In this document: positions 29,031-37,128 of the stretch, in pieces
Position numbering within the stretch: position 1 is the stretch's first letter
How the letters are laid out: each line of letters starts with the position of its first letter
Origin: Methanomicrobiales archaeon HGW-Methanomicrobiales-1
GTDB lineage: Archaea; Halobacteriota; Methanomicrobia; Methanomicrobiales; Methanospirillaceae
DNA: 64,000 bases
Reading direction: 5' to 3'
NCBI GenBank assembly: GCA_002839675.1
Contig: PGYM01000001.1
Coordinates: 300,683-364,682, forward strand
The notes under the pieces: model-generated
What the model was told of the DNA's origin: nothing
The model's database searches: none
What the model saw: only the letters and a program-made list of their open reading frames with translations
Program-made: the position numbers and the translations under genes

Positions 29031-29198
29031 ATCTGGGGTATCGAGCCTGAAATGGAGGGCTGATTTTACAGGAGGTGTCTCATTAATCACAATGAGATGA
29101 CTATAAGGGCATTGATGAAGATAGAAGGACAAATTGGCCGGATAAGATGCGATCAGTAAAAATTTTAAGATAAACCTGACTGGATCTATTTTGCCCGG

Positions 29199-30554
29199 GT
29201 GAATGCTTTATCAGCCCTGCATGGCTATAGTACTGGAATGGACTGGCTCCTCATTCTCATTCTCCTGGTTGCCGTTTATGCAGCGATAGCCTTTGTCATC
29301 CACCGGAACAAACTCTGGGAGGAGCACATTGTTTTCTATGGCCCGATAATAGCGATAAGGAGCAATCGTGTTGGCATTTTCGACAGGTTAACACGCTATC
29401 ATTCATTCCTGCGCATCTATGGAACGCTCGGGGCGGTTATGGTCATCGTCGTATCCATTGCGACCGTTGCCCTGCTCTTGCTCTCACTTTACCTGAGTAT
29501 TGTCCATTCGATTCAAGTGTCTGCGGTAAATGATGTACGGAATATTCTCGCTATTCCAGGGATAAACCAGTTTATCCCATCTACCTTTGCCGTCTGGTTT
29601 GCCTTTGTCTTAACGCTTGTTGTCCACGAGTTTGGTCATGCGTTCCTTGCACGGGTTGAAGGAATCAGGGTAAAATTTTTTGGTATACTGTACTGTGTGA
29701 TCCCCATTGGCGCGTTTGTCGAACCCGATGAGGAGGATTTCGAGAAATCAAAGGGTCTTCCAAAAATACGGATGCTGGGTGCAGGGATAATGAATAATAT
29801 CGTTGTTGGCCTGATCTGTTTTGGCCTTCTTATTCTCCTGCTTTCTATGGTAGTTCCCAGTCAGGCGCCTTTGGTAAAAGCAGTCTATCAGGATTATCCT
29901 GCTGCTATCGCGGGTGTGCCTCCGGATTCTGTTATCCGCAGTATCAATGGTATTGAAATATCCACAGCAACGGATGTGGCAAATATCTTAAACAATACGC
30001 GTCCTGGAGACCGAGTGATACTGGATGTAGAGAAGGACGCAAAAAGGGCTTCATATACGTTAACCCTCAGCAGTTGGCCAGAAACATTTGGTATTCCCAG
30101 TGAAAGCGGTTTCATGGGAGTTGCGTATTATGATGCACCTTCGATGAAAAAATCCTTTAACCAGATTGCGAGCCCAATCGGTGTCATCGGTATACTTGGA
30201 TTGCCAATCTGGGTATTCCTCAACCCGGCAGAATATGGAAATTTTATAATCCTGTTGAATGATTCCGTTGATAGTATCGCGTGGTCGGTCCCGTTCCCGT
30301 ACTTCTGGTTTATTATTCAGATCCTGTTCTGGTGTGCATGGCTAAACCTCACGGTCGGGTTATGTAATGCCATCCCGATGGTACCGTTTGATGGGGGGTA
30401 TATCTTCAAAGAAGGTGTTGAACGATTACTTGAACCACGCGGACTTTTAAAATATTCAGGTCATCTTGTGATTATTGTCAGTTATTTAATGCTGTTAGTC
30501 CTCGTCCTGGCCTTCTCAATACCGTTAATCAAGAAAGCACTGGGATATGCATAG
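29199..30554 (+). CDS. Site-2 protease family (M50) membrane metalloprotease with PDZ domain
   Basis: A 451-residue intramembrane zinc protease. The zinc motif H143-E144-F-G-H147 lies in VVHEFGHAFLARVEG, the third ligand region NAIPMVPFDGG has D398, and a PDZ domain (about residues 225-300) with GVPPDSVIRSINGIEI lies between the catalytic helices. There are about six to eight transmembrane segments. The start is GTG at 29199 or ATG at 29238. Substrates are unknown; the family usually cleaves membrane-bound regulators or signal peptides. It appears to be a single transcription unit. Confidence 0.92.
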   Translation: MNALSALHGYSTGMDWLLILILLVAVYAAIAFVIHRNKLWEEHIVFYGPIIAIRSNRVGIFDRLTRYHSFLRIYGTLGAVMVIVVSIATVALLLLSLYLSIVHSIQVSAVNDVRNILAIPGINQFIPSTFAVWFAFVLTLVVHEFGHAFLARVEGIRVKFFGILYCVIPIGAFVEPDEEDFEKSKGLPKIRMLGAGIMNNIVVGLICFGLLILLLSMVVPSQAPLVKAVYQDYPAAIAGVPPDSVIRSINGIEISTATDVANILNNTRPGDRVILDVEKDAKRASYTLTLSSWPETFGIPSESGFMGVAYYDAPSMKKSFNQIASPIGVIGILGLPIWVFLNPAEYGNFIILLNDSVDSIAWSVPFPYFWFIIQILFWCAWLNLTVGLCNAIPMVPFDGGYIFKEGVERLLEPRGLLKYSGHLVIIVSYLMLLVLVLAFSIPLIKKALGYA

Positions 30555-30813
30555 ACATTTTTGGATTGTAAAGCTGAAGACAATATGAGAAATTGTAAAG
30601 CCAGCAGTCTTATGGTCTATTTCCCGGATATTTTTTATTATTGTTATCAGCGATCCCCTAAGTACCTTTGACTGGTAACCATATGCTCAGGAAAGGGAAA
30701 GGACCTACTCGTTGATCGCCGTGGATACCCTATGTATTTGAGGTTAATGGGAGGACTATCGTAACTGTGCAATTTTCATAATGGCTGTTAGAAATGAAAC
30801 AAAAAAGATGGGA

Positions 30814-31914
30814 TTATGCTTTCGGCAGGTTCGCAGAGTCTTCGATGTCTGCCTCTACTGCAAGTTTACGTTTGCTGGTATCCTTGAGTTCGTCGACTGA
30901 AACTTTCGGGACCGCATCCTTGATCTCTTTTAAGATTGCATTCACTTCTTCGCGCTGGGGCATATCGCCAAGGATAGTCTCGTCCATCACCGGCCGTCCG
31001 GCAACGAGGTCCGCAGTCTCATCAACTGCCCCGAGGAATTTTGCCCCTTGGCGGATCAACTGCGAGAGCTCGAACGGGAAGATGATCTTGGTTGCCTGGC
31101 CGTCTGCCATGTTCTTGAGCGCGTTCAACGTAAGTACGGTCATTGCCCGGTTGTCGAGCGGTGCGGCACCAACGGAAAGGATCCGCAGCCCCTGCGCCTC
31201 TCCCTGTGCCTGGAGGATCCGCGAGAGCCGCTCTCCTTCAGCCCGCAGCACTTTGCTCTGGCGTTCTCCCTCTGCTTCGAGGATCATGGACTGACGGAGA
31301 CCTTCTGCCTTAAGGATTGCTGAACGTTTCTCACCATCAGCCCGCAGGATTGCTGCACGCCGGGCCCGTTCTGCTGCCGTCTGCTCGGTCATGGCATTCT
31401 TCACCGCAGCAACCGGATCGACTTCTTTTATCTCCACTCTTTCAACCTTGACACCCCACTGGTCGGTCTCACGGTCAAGAATGTCGCGGAGTTTCATGTT
31501 GATTACATCGCGGTTATAGAGTACTTCATCGAGCTCCATATCGCCGATGATGCCTCGCAGGCTCGTCTGGGCGAGCATAACTGTTGCCAGGCGGTAATTC
31601 GTGACTTCGAAGAAGGCTTTCTCCGGGTCGATCACTCTTACGTAGACGATTGCATCCACATTGGTCGGGGAGTTATCCTTAGTGATCACTTCCTGGCTGG
31701 GGACATCCATCACCTGGGTACGGAGATCGAGTTTGATCACTTCGCTGACAAAGGGCACAATCCAGCGGAAACCCGGATTCATCCGGCCTACGTACTGGCC
31801 GAGCCGGATCTGGAGTCCCTGTTCGTATGGCTGGACAATGACTACACCTTTTGCAAAAATGTAGACGATAACAAAAATCAGAAATACAACGACAAGCGTT
31901 CCAATAAAATCCAT
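30814..31914 (-). CDS. SPFH/Band-7 (stomatin-like) membrane protein
   Basis: A 366-residue protein with one N-terminal membrane helix, an SPFH domain (VQPYEQGLQIRLGQYVG, then NPGFRWIVPFV), and a long coiled coil made of repeats such as LRAEGERLSRILQAQGEAQ. This is the stomatin/prohibitin class that forms large membrane rings. The ATG at 31914 directly follows the stop of the NfeD gene and has GAGG upstream. SPFH-NfeD pairs are widespread and work together in membrane quality control or domain organisation. Confidence 0.95.
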   Translation of the reverse strand: MDFIGTLVVVFLIFVIVYIFAKGVVIVQPYEQGLQIRLGQYVGRMNPGFRWIVPFVSEVIKLDLRTQVMDVPSQEVITKDNSPTNVDAIVYVRVIDPEKAFFEVTNYRLATVMLAQTSLRGIIGDMELDEVLYNRDVINMKLRDILDRETDQWGVKVERVEIKEVDPVAAVKNAMTEQTAAERARRAAILRADGEKRSAILKAEGLRQSMILEAEGERQSKVLRAEGERLSRILQAQGEAQGLRILSVGAAPLDNRAMTVLTLNALKNMADGQATKIIFPFELSQLIRQGAKFLGAVDETADLVAGRPVMDETILGDMPQREEVNAILKEIKDAVPKVSVDELKDTSKRKLAVEADIEDSANLPKA

Positions 31915-31915
31915 C

Positions 31916-32377
31916 TTATACAACCTCTTCTACTACAATATGTACGCCTTGGGAACTCACTACTTTGACCCGCTTTCCCGCTGGGATTATGGCTCCGGTG
32001 GAGCGTGCGCTCCATTCCGTACTGCCGATCACGACTTTGCCGGAGATGGTGGTAGCATCAATGGATTTCTGCACCTGACCTTCCATGCCGACTAACGAGT
32101 CCCGGCTGATTGTCGTGGGGCTTTCATTTGGCGTTATCCGCGAGTACATCCAAACGGTGAATCCGGCTGCACAAAGAGCAGTCACTATTCCAATGAGACC
32201 TCCCGCCCAGGGGTTGGATATATCGACTCCCATGAGTTGCAGGATTCCCAAAAAAATCAGCACGGTAGCAGGTACCGTTGCGAAAAAACCCGGGCTTGAC
32301 ACTTCGACAAGGAGCAACAGGGCTCCGGCGACAATGAGCAGCCATCCAAAGGATAAACCCAGATCAGGAAGTACCAT
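31916..32377 (-). CDS. NfeD-like membrane protein
   Basis: A 153-residue protein with three to four N-terminal hydrophobic helices and a C-terminal OB-fold-like NfeD domain (LVGMEGQVQKSIDATTISGKV, WSARS, VKVVSSQGVHIVVEEV). The ATG at 32377 is preferred over a start 19 codons further upstream because the hydrophobic region begins right after it. It is the upstream partner of the SPFH gene, 1 bp apart. NfeD proteins are the usual companions of stomatin-like proteins. Confidence 0.9.
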   Translation of the reverse strand: MVLPDLGLSFGWLLIVAGALLLLVEVSSPGFFATVPATVLIFLGILQLMGVDISNPWAGGLIGIVTALCAAGFTVWMYSRITPNESPTTISRDSLVGMEGQVQKSIDATTISGKVVIGSTEWSARSTGAIIPAGKRVKVVSSQGVHIVVEEVV

Positions 32378-32590
32378 GATCAGTGATCGGAGTGTGCAAG
32401 ATAAAATTGTATGGGCGCTTTTTAGTTCCCGCAAACGGAAAATGTTTCAACCCGATAAAAGTTTTTTGACAAAGTGCAGATTTCTGTTCATTTTAGCAAG
32501 GAGATGGGGTGCACGCAGCTGAATACCGCTTACCTGATGAAAAAAACCGTTGTGAACAGAGAATGGGGAGTGATTTTTCCCCATTTTATT

Positions 32591-33454
32591 CTATTTTGAT
32601 ATCCGCAGCATTGCGATCTTTGAGCCAACCGGCACACCGCCGGCTTCTTTTGCAACCGGCCCGCACTTGGCTGCCATCAGGTAGGCAACCGGTGGCAGAT
32701 TGTCCATTTCCGAGAGAGACTCGAAGTTGGCCATGCCTTTTGCAATGATAATGGTGCAGCGCTTAATCGCGCTCCGCAGATCCTCGGGAATCTTCTTCAT
32801 ATCGATGCCGATCTCTGCTCCTCCCCCGGTTGTCGTGAGGCAGTCAACAATGAAATCGAGATGCAGGTCCCACGCATCCTGTAAGGTGGCGTCGTTGAGG
32901 GCCGGTGCATCCTTGACCGCGAGTGTCACATGGGCGCCGTGGGCTTTCAGGTACTTGATGAGCAGACGGTCGAGAACAATCTCGCCACAGTTATCGCTTA
33001 AGTACACCACCCGGGTGCAGAGTGGAAGGATTGCGTCGGTGTCATCAATGGTTAAGCCTTTTTCAAACTCACGCTCGAAAAAGACGGAAAAATCTTCTGC
33101 AACCGTATGGCCTTTCACCCCATAATCAAACGTGTTGCCAATCACTGCGGCAAGCACATGGTCCCGGAATGTCACGAGGTTGCCCTGCACATTCTTACAG
33201 ACATCTATCGCCTGGTTATTCCCCAGCCTTTTGAGCTTGGCAAACGGATCGTTTGTGCCCAGGATTTCATAGGCCCTGCGGTGAATCTGACTGGCGATCT
33301 GCGGATGACTTAATGGTGCATCGCGGATTTCTTCCAAAAGAGCCGTGCATTGCGAGACCGCTTCTGCGGTTTTTGCTTCCGTGGCATCGCATAATGCGCA
33401 TTCAAGCCGCACGCGGGATATGAGACAATCTGTACAGGTGCCGGTAATTTTCAT
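32591..33454 (-). CDS. DUF89/ARMT1-like protein (damage-control phosphatase family)
   Basis: A 287-residue protein of the DUF89 fold, a metal-dependent phosphatase family acting on damaged or excess phosphometabolites. N-terminal C-T-D-C and a later C-A-L-C could bind metal. The catalytic core is VVYLSDNCGEIVLDRLLIK and the metal loop IAKGMANFESLSE; these match archaeal members. Substrate unknown. It stands alone, directly before tRNA-Pro on the same strand. Confidence 0.9.
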   Translation of the reverse strand: MKITGTCTDCLISRVRLECALCDATEAKTAEAVSQCTALLEEIRDAPLSHPQIASQIHRRAYEILGTNDPFAKLKRLGNNQAIDVCKNVQGNLVTFRDHVLAAVIGNTFDYGVKGHTVAEDFSVFFEREFEKGLTIDDTDAILPLCTRVVYLSDNCGEIVLDRLLIKYLKAHGAHVTLAVKDAPALNDATLQDAWDLHLDFIVDCLTTTGGGAEIGIDMKKIPEDLRSAIKRCTIIIAKGMANFESLSEMDNLPPVAYLMAAKCGPVAKEAGGVPVGSKIAMLRISK

Positions 33455-33480
33455 GACAACGCCTGAAAAACAATAATAAA

Positions 33481-33554
33481 TGGGGCCACTGAGATTTGAA
33501 CTCAGGTCAGAAGACCCCCAGTCTCCTAGGATGGCCAGGCTACCCTATGGCCCC
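33481..33554 (-). tRNA. tRNA-Pro (anticodon GGG)
   Basis: Reading the minus strand, the acceptor arm GGGGCCA pairs with TGGCCCC, the anticodon stem GGAGA/TCTTC encloses loop CTGGGGG giving anticodon GGG, and the T arm is CTGAG-TTCAAAT-CTCAG. The discriminator base is A at 33481. CCA is not encoded. No intron is visible. Confidence 0.93.
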
Positions 33555-33629
33555 GTTCTCATAGTGTAGGATGAGATTCCTTATGTAGCTTGTTGTACGG
33601 TAATGGAGAACTGCGGTATTTTATTTTTT

Positions 33630-33827
33630 TTATATTTTGCCCCGCTTGAACTCCTCGACTCTTGTTATAAGGTTTTCAAGTTCCGCATCCGTAATCTTGA
33701 TCTTTCCATGCATCGTGTCGATTTCGCGTAACAACTGGCGGATGCGCACGTTCATGAGATAAATGATGAACAGCTGGATAACAATAACAATCCCTAACAA
33801 CACCAGCAGATATCCTTCGTAAGTCAT
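33630..33827 (-). CDS. Small membrane protein with C-terminal coiled coil
   Basis: A 65-residue protein with one hydrophobic helix (residues 5-25) and a charged helical tail (RIRQLLREIDTMHGKIK...ELENLITRVEEFKRG) likely to form a coiled coil. The ATG at 33827 has a strong GGAGAG 6 bases upstream. It begins 19 bp after the MinD-like gene on the same strand and is probably cotranscribed, so it could be a membrane partner or anchor for that ATPase. Family not recognised. Confidence 0.66.
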   Translation of the reverse strand: MTYEGYLLVLLGIVIVIQLFIIYLMNVRIRQLLREIDTMHGKIKITDAELENLITRVEEFKRGKI

Positions 33828-33846
33828 TTTCTCTCCATAAATGTAT

Positions 33847-34626
33847 TCACCGGAATACCGACCGGGCGAGCCGGTCAACAAAGCTCTCTGCTTTTTTCTC
33901 GCCACCGGTATCCTTGTATTCAGCACCCGAGATCTGTGCGGCGATCCTCTTGAACGCCCGTGAAGCCTCCGAGTTGGGATATTTCAGCACACAGGGATTT
34001 TTGTAGGCAGATGCCCGCCTGACACTTGCATCTTCGGGGATAACATCGATCACGCGGACACCCAGTACGTCCTCGACACTCTGCGAACGGAGTTCCGTAT
34101 GCTCAAGTCCTGCCCGGTTCAGGATCGCGCCGTAAACACGACCCCCCATCACCTCGCAGAGAATCTTGGTTTTCAAGGCATCTGCCATTGAGGCCAGTTC
34201 CGGGTTGACTATGAGAATGACTTCATCTGCTACTGAGAGCGGCACCACGCCTTCTTTGGATATGCCGCTCGGGGCATCAATCAGGAGATATTCGCACTTG
34301 TCGACCAGCTGGTGCATCACGTCGCGGAGTTTATCGGGATCTGCCTGCTGGAATCCCTGGAGGGATATACCGCTGGGCACGATTTTCACCCCGCCCGGAC
34401 CTTCATAAATTGCATCTTCAATATCCGCTTTTCCGGCAAGCACTTCATGCAGGGTGACCGGTACATCGTCCATGCCCAGGATCAGTGCCATGTTTGCCAT
34501 ACCGATATCGGCATCGAGAATGTAAGTCTCACGGCCAAGAAGAGCGAGAGATATCCCAAGATTCACCGTGATGGTGGTCTTTCCCACACCGCCTTTTCCT
34601 GAAGTGATGGTGTATGCACGGATCAT
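33847..34626 (-). CDS. MinD/ParA-family P-loop ATPase
   Basis: A 259-residue deviant-Walker ATPase: TSGKGGVGKTTITVNLG at the N-terminus, switch ILDADIGMANMALILG, and YLLIDAPSGISKE. The C-terminal tail (DTGGEKKAESFVDRLARSVFR) is a basic amphipathic helix like the membrane-targeting sequence of MinD. ATG 34626 is preferred to GTG 34644. Such ATPases position membrane or polar complexes and oscillate or act as switches. It is transcribed divergently from the roadblock and response-regulator genes and may belong to the same signalling system; no archaellum or chemotaxis genes are present. Confidence 0.93.
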   Translation of the reverse strand: MIRAYTITSGKGGVGKTTITVNLGISLALLGRETYILDADIGMANMALILGMDDVPVTLHEVLAGKADIEDAIYEGPGGVKIVPSGISLQGFQQADPDKLRDVMHQLVDKCEYLLIDAPSGISKEGVVPLSVADEVILIVNPELASMADALKTKILCEVMGGRVYGAILNRAGLEHTELRSQSVEDVLGVRVIDVIPEDASVRRASAYKNPCVLKYPNSEASRAFKRIAAQISGAEYKDTGGEKKAESFVDRLARSVFR

Positions 34627-34660
34627 CGGAATTCTTATTTCCACAAGTTGGAAGAAATCG

Positions 34661-34671
34661 TATTTATATAT
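34661..34671 (-). promoter_or_regulatory. TATA box for the MinD-like gene
   Basis: On the minus strand the sequence reads ATATATAAATA, ending about 35 bases before the ATG at 34626. It is the best TATA match in the spacer for that direction. Confidence 0.5.
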
Positions 34672-34774
34672 TGTTGATTCCTTCTCTGGAGGCTCTGACG
34701 GTTCATACGGGGAAAATATCTGAAAAAATCACGTCCGCTCAAGGGAATATCGATAACTTTACTTCAAATTGGTG

Positions 34775-34808
34775 CGTTAATGCATAACGTAAAGCAATAT
34801 GTATATAT
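34775..34808 (+). promoter_or_regulatory. Inverted repeat next to a TATA box upstream of the roadblock gene
   Basis: CGTTA (34775-34779) and TAACG (34785-34789) are separated by ATGCA, followed by GTATATAT (34801-34808), a good TATA box about 55 bases before the ATG at 34862. The inverted repeat lies where a regulator would block or aid TBP/TFB binding. Its binding protein is unknown; the repeat is short and could be chance. Confidence 0.4.
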
Positions 34809-34861
34809 GCTTCTATCAGGTATTATCAATTATAATGGGGTAGTGCAACAGGAGCCGGCCC

Positions 34862-35221
34862 ATGTTGAAAGAGAAGATCTCTGCATTTATCGATAAGATT
34901 CAGGCGATTAATGGGGTTTCAGCATGTGCCCTTGTATCCCGCGACGGGATTATCGCAGGAAAATTTTTTGACACGGAAATGAATGAACCATGGTTTGGTG
35001 CACTGTCGGCTACCATTCTCGCATCTGCTGAGTCAGTAGGGAGTATTATCAAAATGAATGGAATGGAGTCAGTGACGATACGGGGACAGGATACTTCTGT
35101 GATTGTTATGGGGGCCGGGGAAAATTTTATTATCGCTGCAATAGTCAGAGATAAAAATAATGCTGACATAGTGCATACAGAATTGCATACAGTTGCCAAA
35201 CAGATTGGGGAGGTTATGTAA
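34862..35221 (+). CDS. Roadblock/LC7 domain protein
   Basis: A 119-residue roadblock/LC7 protein (INGVSACALVSRDGIIAG, then a central helix, IIKMNGMESVTIRG, and the FIIAAIVRD strand). These small dimers act as platforms in GTPase and signalling complexes. AGGAGC lies before the ATG. The stop codon overlaps the start of the first response regulator by one base, so these are coupled. No small GTPase (MglA-like) gene is next to it. Confidence 0.9.
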   Translation: MLKEKISAFIDKIQAINGVSACALVSRDGIIAGKFFDTEMNEPWFGALSATILASAESVGSIIKMNGMESVTIRGQDTSVIVMGAGENFIIAAIVRDKNNADIVHTELHTVAKQIGEVM

Positions 35222-35856
35222 TGTTTACTATACTTGTAGTCGATGACAGCCCGTTTATTGTCGATGTCTTCGTCACCATGCTCGAACGCGGCGGGTACCG
35301 CACAGTTGCTGCATACGGGGGTGAGGAGTGTTTAGAGATTTTAAAGACGGTCACTCCCGATCTCATCCTGCTCGATATCATGATGGAACCAATGGACGGG
35401 TGGGAAACGTTAGAGAAGATCAAGGAAAATCCTTCGACCAAGGAGATCCCCATTCTTATGCTGACGGCAAAACAGCTGACCCCTGTTGAAGCCCAGGAAT
35501 ATGGCATTTATATTGAAGATTACGTGCTAAAACCCATCACCCACCGTGAACTGTATGATGCCATCGAGCATGTTCTCTCCCGGAGGCAGTCCATAAAATC
35601 CGATATGGATATGGCAAAAGAGTCCGGTTTCGATGCAGAGACCATTACCGAATATGCCCGCCTGAGCAAAAGCATCGATGTGAACAAGCGTTTGATGAAG
35701 ATCCTGGAAACCACGTATAATTTCAATGATTCAAAAGTCCGTGTCAGCGATGAGATATCGCGTGCGATCAAGAGCATGGAAATGAATATAAAATTCCAGG
35801 AGAACCGGCTCCAACAGATCAAAGGCGAACTCTCGGGAACGTCTGCAGAATCATAA
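35221..35856 (+). CDS. Response regulator with helical C-terminal extension, copy 1
   Basis: A 211-residue protein with an N-terminal receiver domain (ILVVDDS; phospho-acceptor D52 in LILLDIMMEPMDGW; conserved Lys in YVLKPITH) and a C-terminal helical region of about 90 residues with no DNA-binding motif. The tail begins with KESGFDAETITEYARLSKSI, which is also found in copy 2. It is coupled to the roadblock gene. No histidine kinase is in the window, so the input is unknown. Confidence 0.93.
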   Translation: MFTILVVDDSPFIVDVFVTMLERGGYRTVAAYGGEECLEILKTVTPDLILLDIMMEPMDGWETLEKIKENPSTKEIPILMLTAKQLTPVEAQEYGIYIEDYVLKPITHRELYDAIEHVLSRRQSIKSDMDMAKESGFDAETITEYARLSKSIDVNKRLMKILETTYNFNDSKVRVSDEISRAIKSMEMNIKFQENRLQQIKGELSGTSAES

Positions 35857-35988
35857 CCAGTTTTCCCACATTTTCATAAAATTATGAATACTAATGGGAT
35901 GAACATAATCAGGCATCCGGATCGCATGTGGTGCTTGCTTTCGGCCATCAGCCTGCCGGTACGTAAGACTGTATGAGGGACTTTTATC

Positions 35989-36618
35989 GTGGAAGATACA
36001 ATTCTGATTGTCGATGACAGCCCCTATATTGTTGATGGTCTTGTTGCACTTTTAAAAAGGAAAGGTCTCAAACCGATCGCAGCCCATGGCGGAGACGAAG
36101 CCATATCCCTTCTGGTATCCAATAAACCGGATCTTATCCTGCTCGATATTATGATGGAGCCGATGGATGGCTGGGAGACTTTGGAGAAGGTAAAGGCCAA
36201 TCCGGAAACCAGGGATATTCCTGTACTCATGTTCTCGGCAAAAAAGATCAGCCCTGCAGAAGCGCAGGAACATTGCCTCAACATCGAGGATTTTGTCTCA
36301 AAACCGGTTAATCCGGCTCAGCTTCTCGACTCGATTAAACGGGTTTTTGAACGCCGCAGCAGTGTGAAACTGGGGGCTGTGAGAGCAAAGGACGCCGGGC
36401 TGGATGCTGCAATTATTGCTGAATACACTGCGCTCCGGAAGAGTATTGAAGTTGACCGGAATCTGCTTGCGGTTTTGAAAAATTCAAGCGGCATGAACAT
36501 TCCCGGGCGCGCTGTGCCCGAAGAAGAATTACAGGCCATCAACAAACTCGATGAGAAAATCAGGGCCGATGAGATCCGCTTTAAAGAGATAAACAAGAGC
36601 CTTCCCCAAGGGGGGTGA
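35989..36618 (+). CDS. Response regulator with helical C-terminal extension, copy 2
   Basis: A 209-residue close paralogue of copy 1: the phospho-acceptor is D53 in LILLDIMMEPMDGWETLEK, an identical stretch of which occurs in copy 1, and the C-terminal extension has the matching DAAIIAEYTALRKSIEVDRNLL. The start is GTG 35989. It lies 132 bp after copy 1 with a separate AT-rich spacer, so it may have its own promoter. The twin layout suggests a duplication, with the receivers more conserved than the tails. Confidence 0.92.
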   Translation: MEDTILIVDDSPYIVDGLVALLKRKGLKPIAAHGGDEAISLLVSNKPDLILLDIMMEPMDGWETLEKVKANPETRDIPVLMFSAKKISPAEAQEHCLNIEDFVSKPVNPAQLLDSIKRVFERRSSVKLGAVRAKDAGLDAAIIAEYTALRKSIEVDRNLLAVLKNSSGMNIPGRAVPEEELQAINKLDEKIRADEIRFKEINKSLPQGG

Positions 36619-36649
36619 GGCCTACTTTGTGGATAAAATGGTATATGGA

Positions 36650-36661
36650 TAATATTTATAT
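36650..36661 (+). promoter_or_regulatory. TATA box for tRNA-Lys (and possibly the RNA polymerase operon)
   Basis: ATATTTATATAG lies about 45-55 bases upstream of the mature tRNA-Lys 5' end. It is the only strong TATA match between the response regulator and rpoH. Confidence 0.55.
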
Positions 36662-36705
36662 AGTTTTCTTGCATTGTTATAACGCTGTACATCATATTCC
36701 AACGT

Positions 36706-36779
36706 GGGTTCGTAGCTCAGTTCGGTAGAGCGCCTGGCTTTTAACCAGGTGGTCAAGGGTTCAAATCCCTTCGGGCCCG
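36706..36779 (+). tRNA. tRNA-Lys (anticodon TTT)
   Basis: Acceptor GGGTTCG pairs with CGGGCCC with two G-U pairs, the anticodon stem CCTGG/CCAGG encloses loop CTTTTAA giving anticodon TTT, and the T arm is AAGGG-TTCAAAT-CCCTT. The discriminator is G; CCA is not encoded. No intron is seen. It lies 76 bp upstream of rpoH. Confidence 0.95.
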
Positions 36780-36855
36780 TTGCCACGAGCAATCGTGGGT
36801 TTTTTGCGGTGATGCATCTGAGAGGAAATCTGTTTATCCGGGAGGGGGTTTTTCA

Positions 36856-37107
36856 TTGAGCACCAAACTGAATGTGTTGAAGCACGCTATGGTGCCAGAC
36901 CATGAAATCATGAGTGAGGAGGAGGTATCTGCACTCCTCACCACTTACAACATCACTACTGAACAATTACCAAAAGTATTCCATGACGATCCTGCGGTCA
37001 AAACTATCGGCGCACAAGCCGATGATGTGATAAGAATTATCCGTGTGAGCCATACAGCCGGCAGGGCTGAATCGTATCGTCTCGTGGTAAAGAGACCCAA
37101 GAAATAA
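36856..37107 (+). CDS. rpoH: RNA polymerase subunit H (Rpo5)
   Basis: An 83-residue archaeal RNA polymerase subunit related to the C-terminal domain of eukaryotic Rpb5. The segments [28 protein letters not shown] and [10 protein letters not shown] are typical. It starts with TTG (36856), preceded by GGGAGGGGG about 9 bases upstream. It heads the polymerase operon, followed by rpoB'' within about 20 bases. Confidence 0.96.
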   Translation: MSTKLNVLKHAMVPDHEIMSEEEVSALLTTYNITTEQLPKVFHDDPAVKTIGAQADDVIRIIRVSHTAGRAESYRLVVKRPKK

Positions 37108-37128
37108 TTCCGGGGGGGATTAAGTCTG

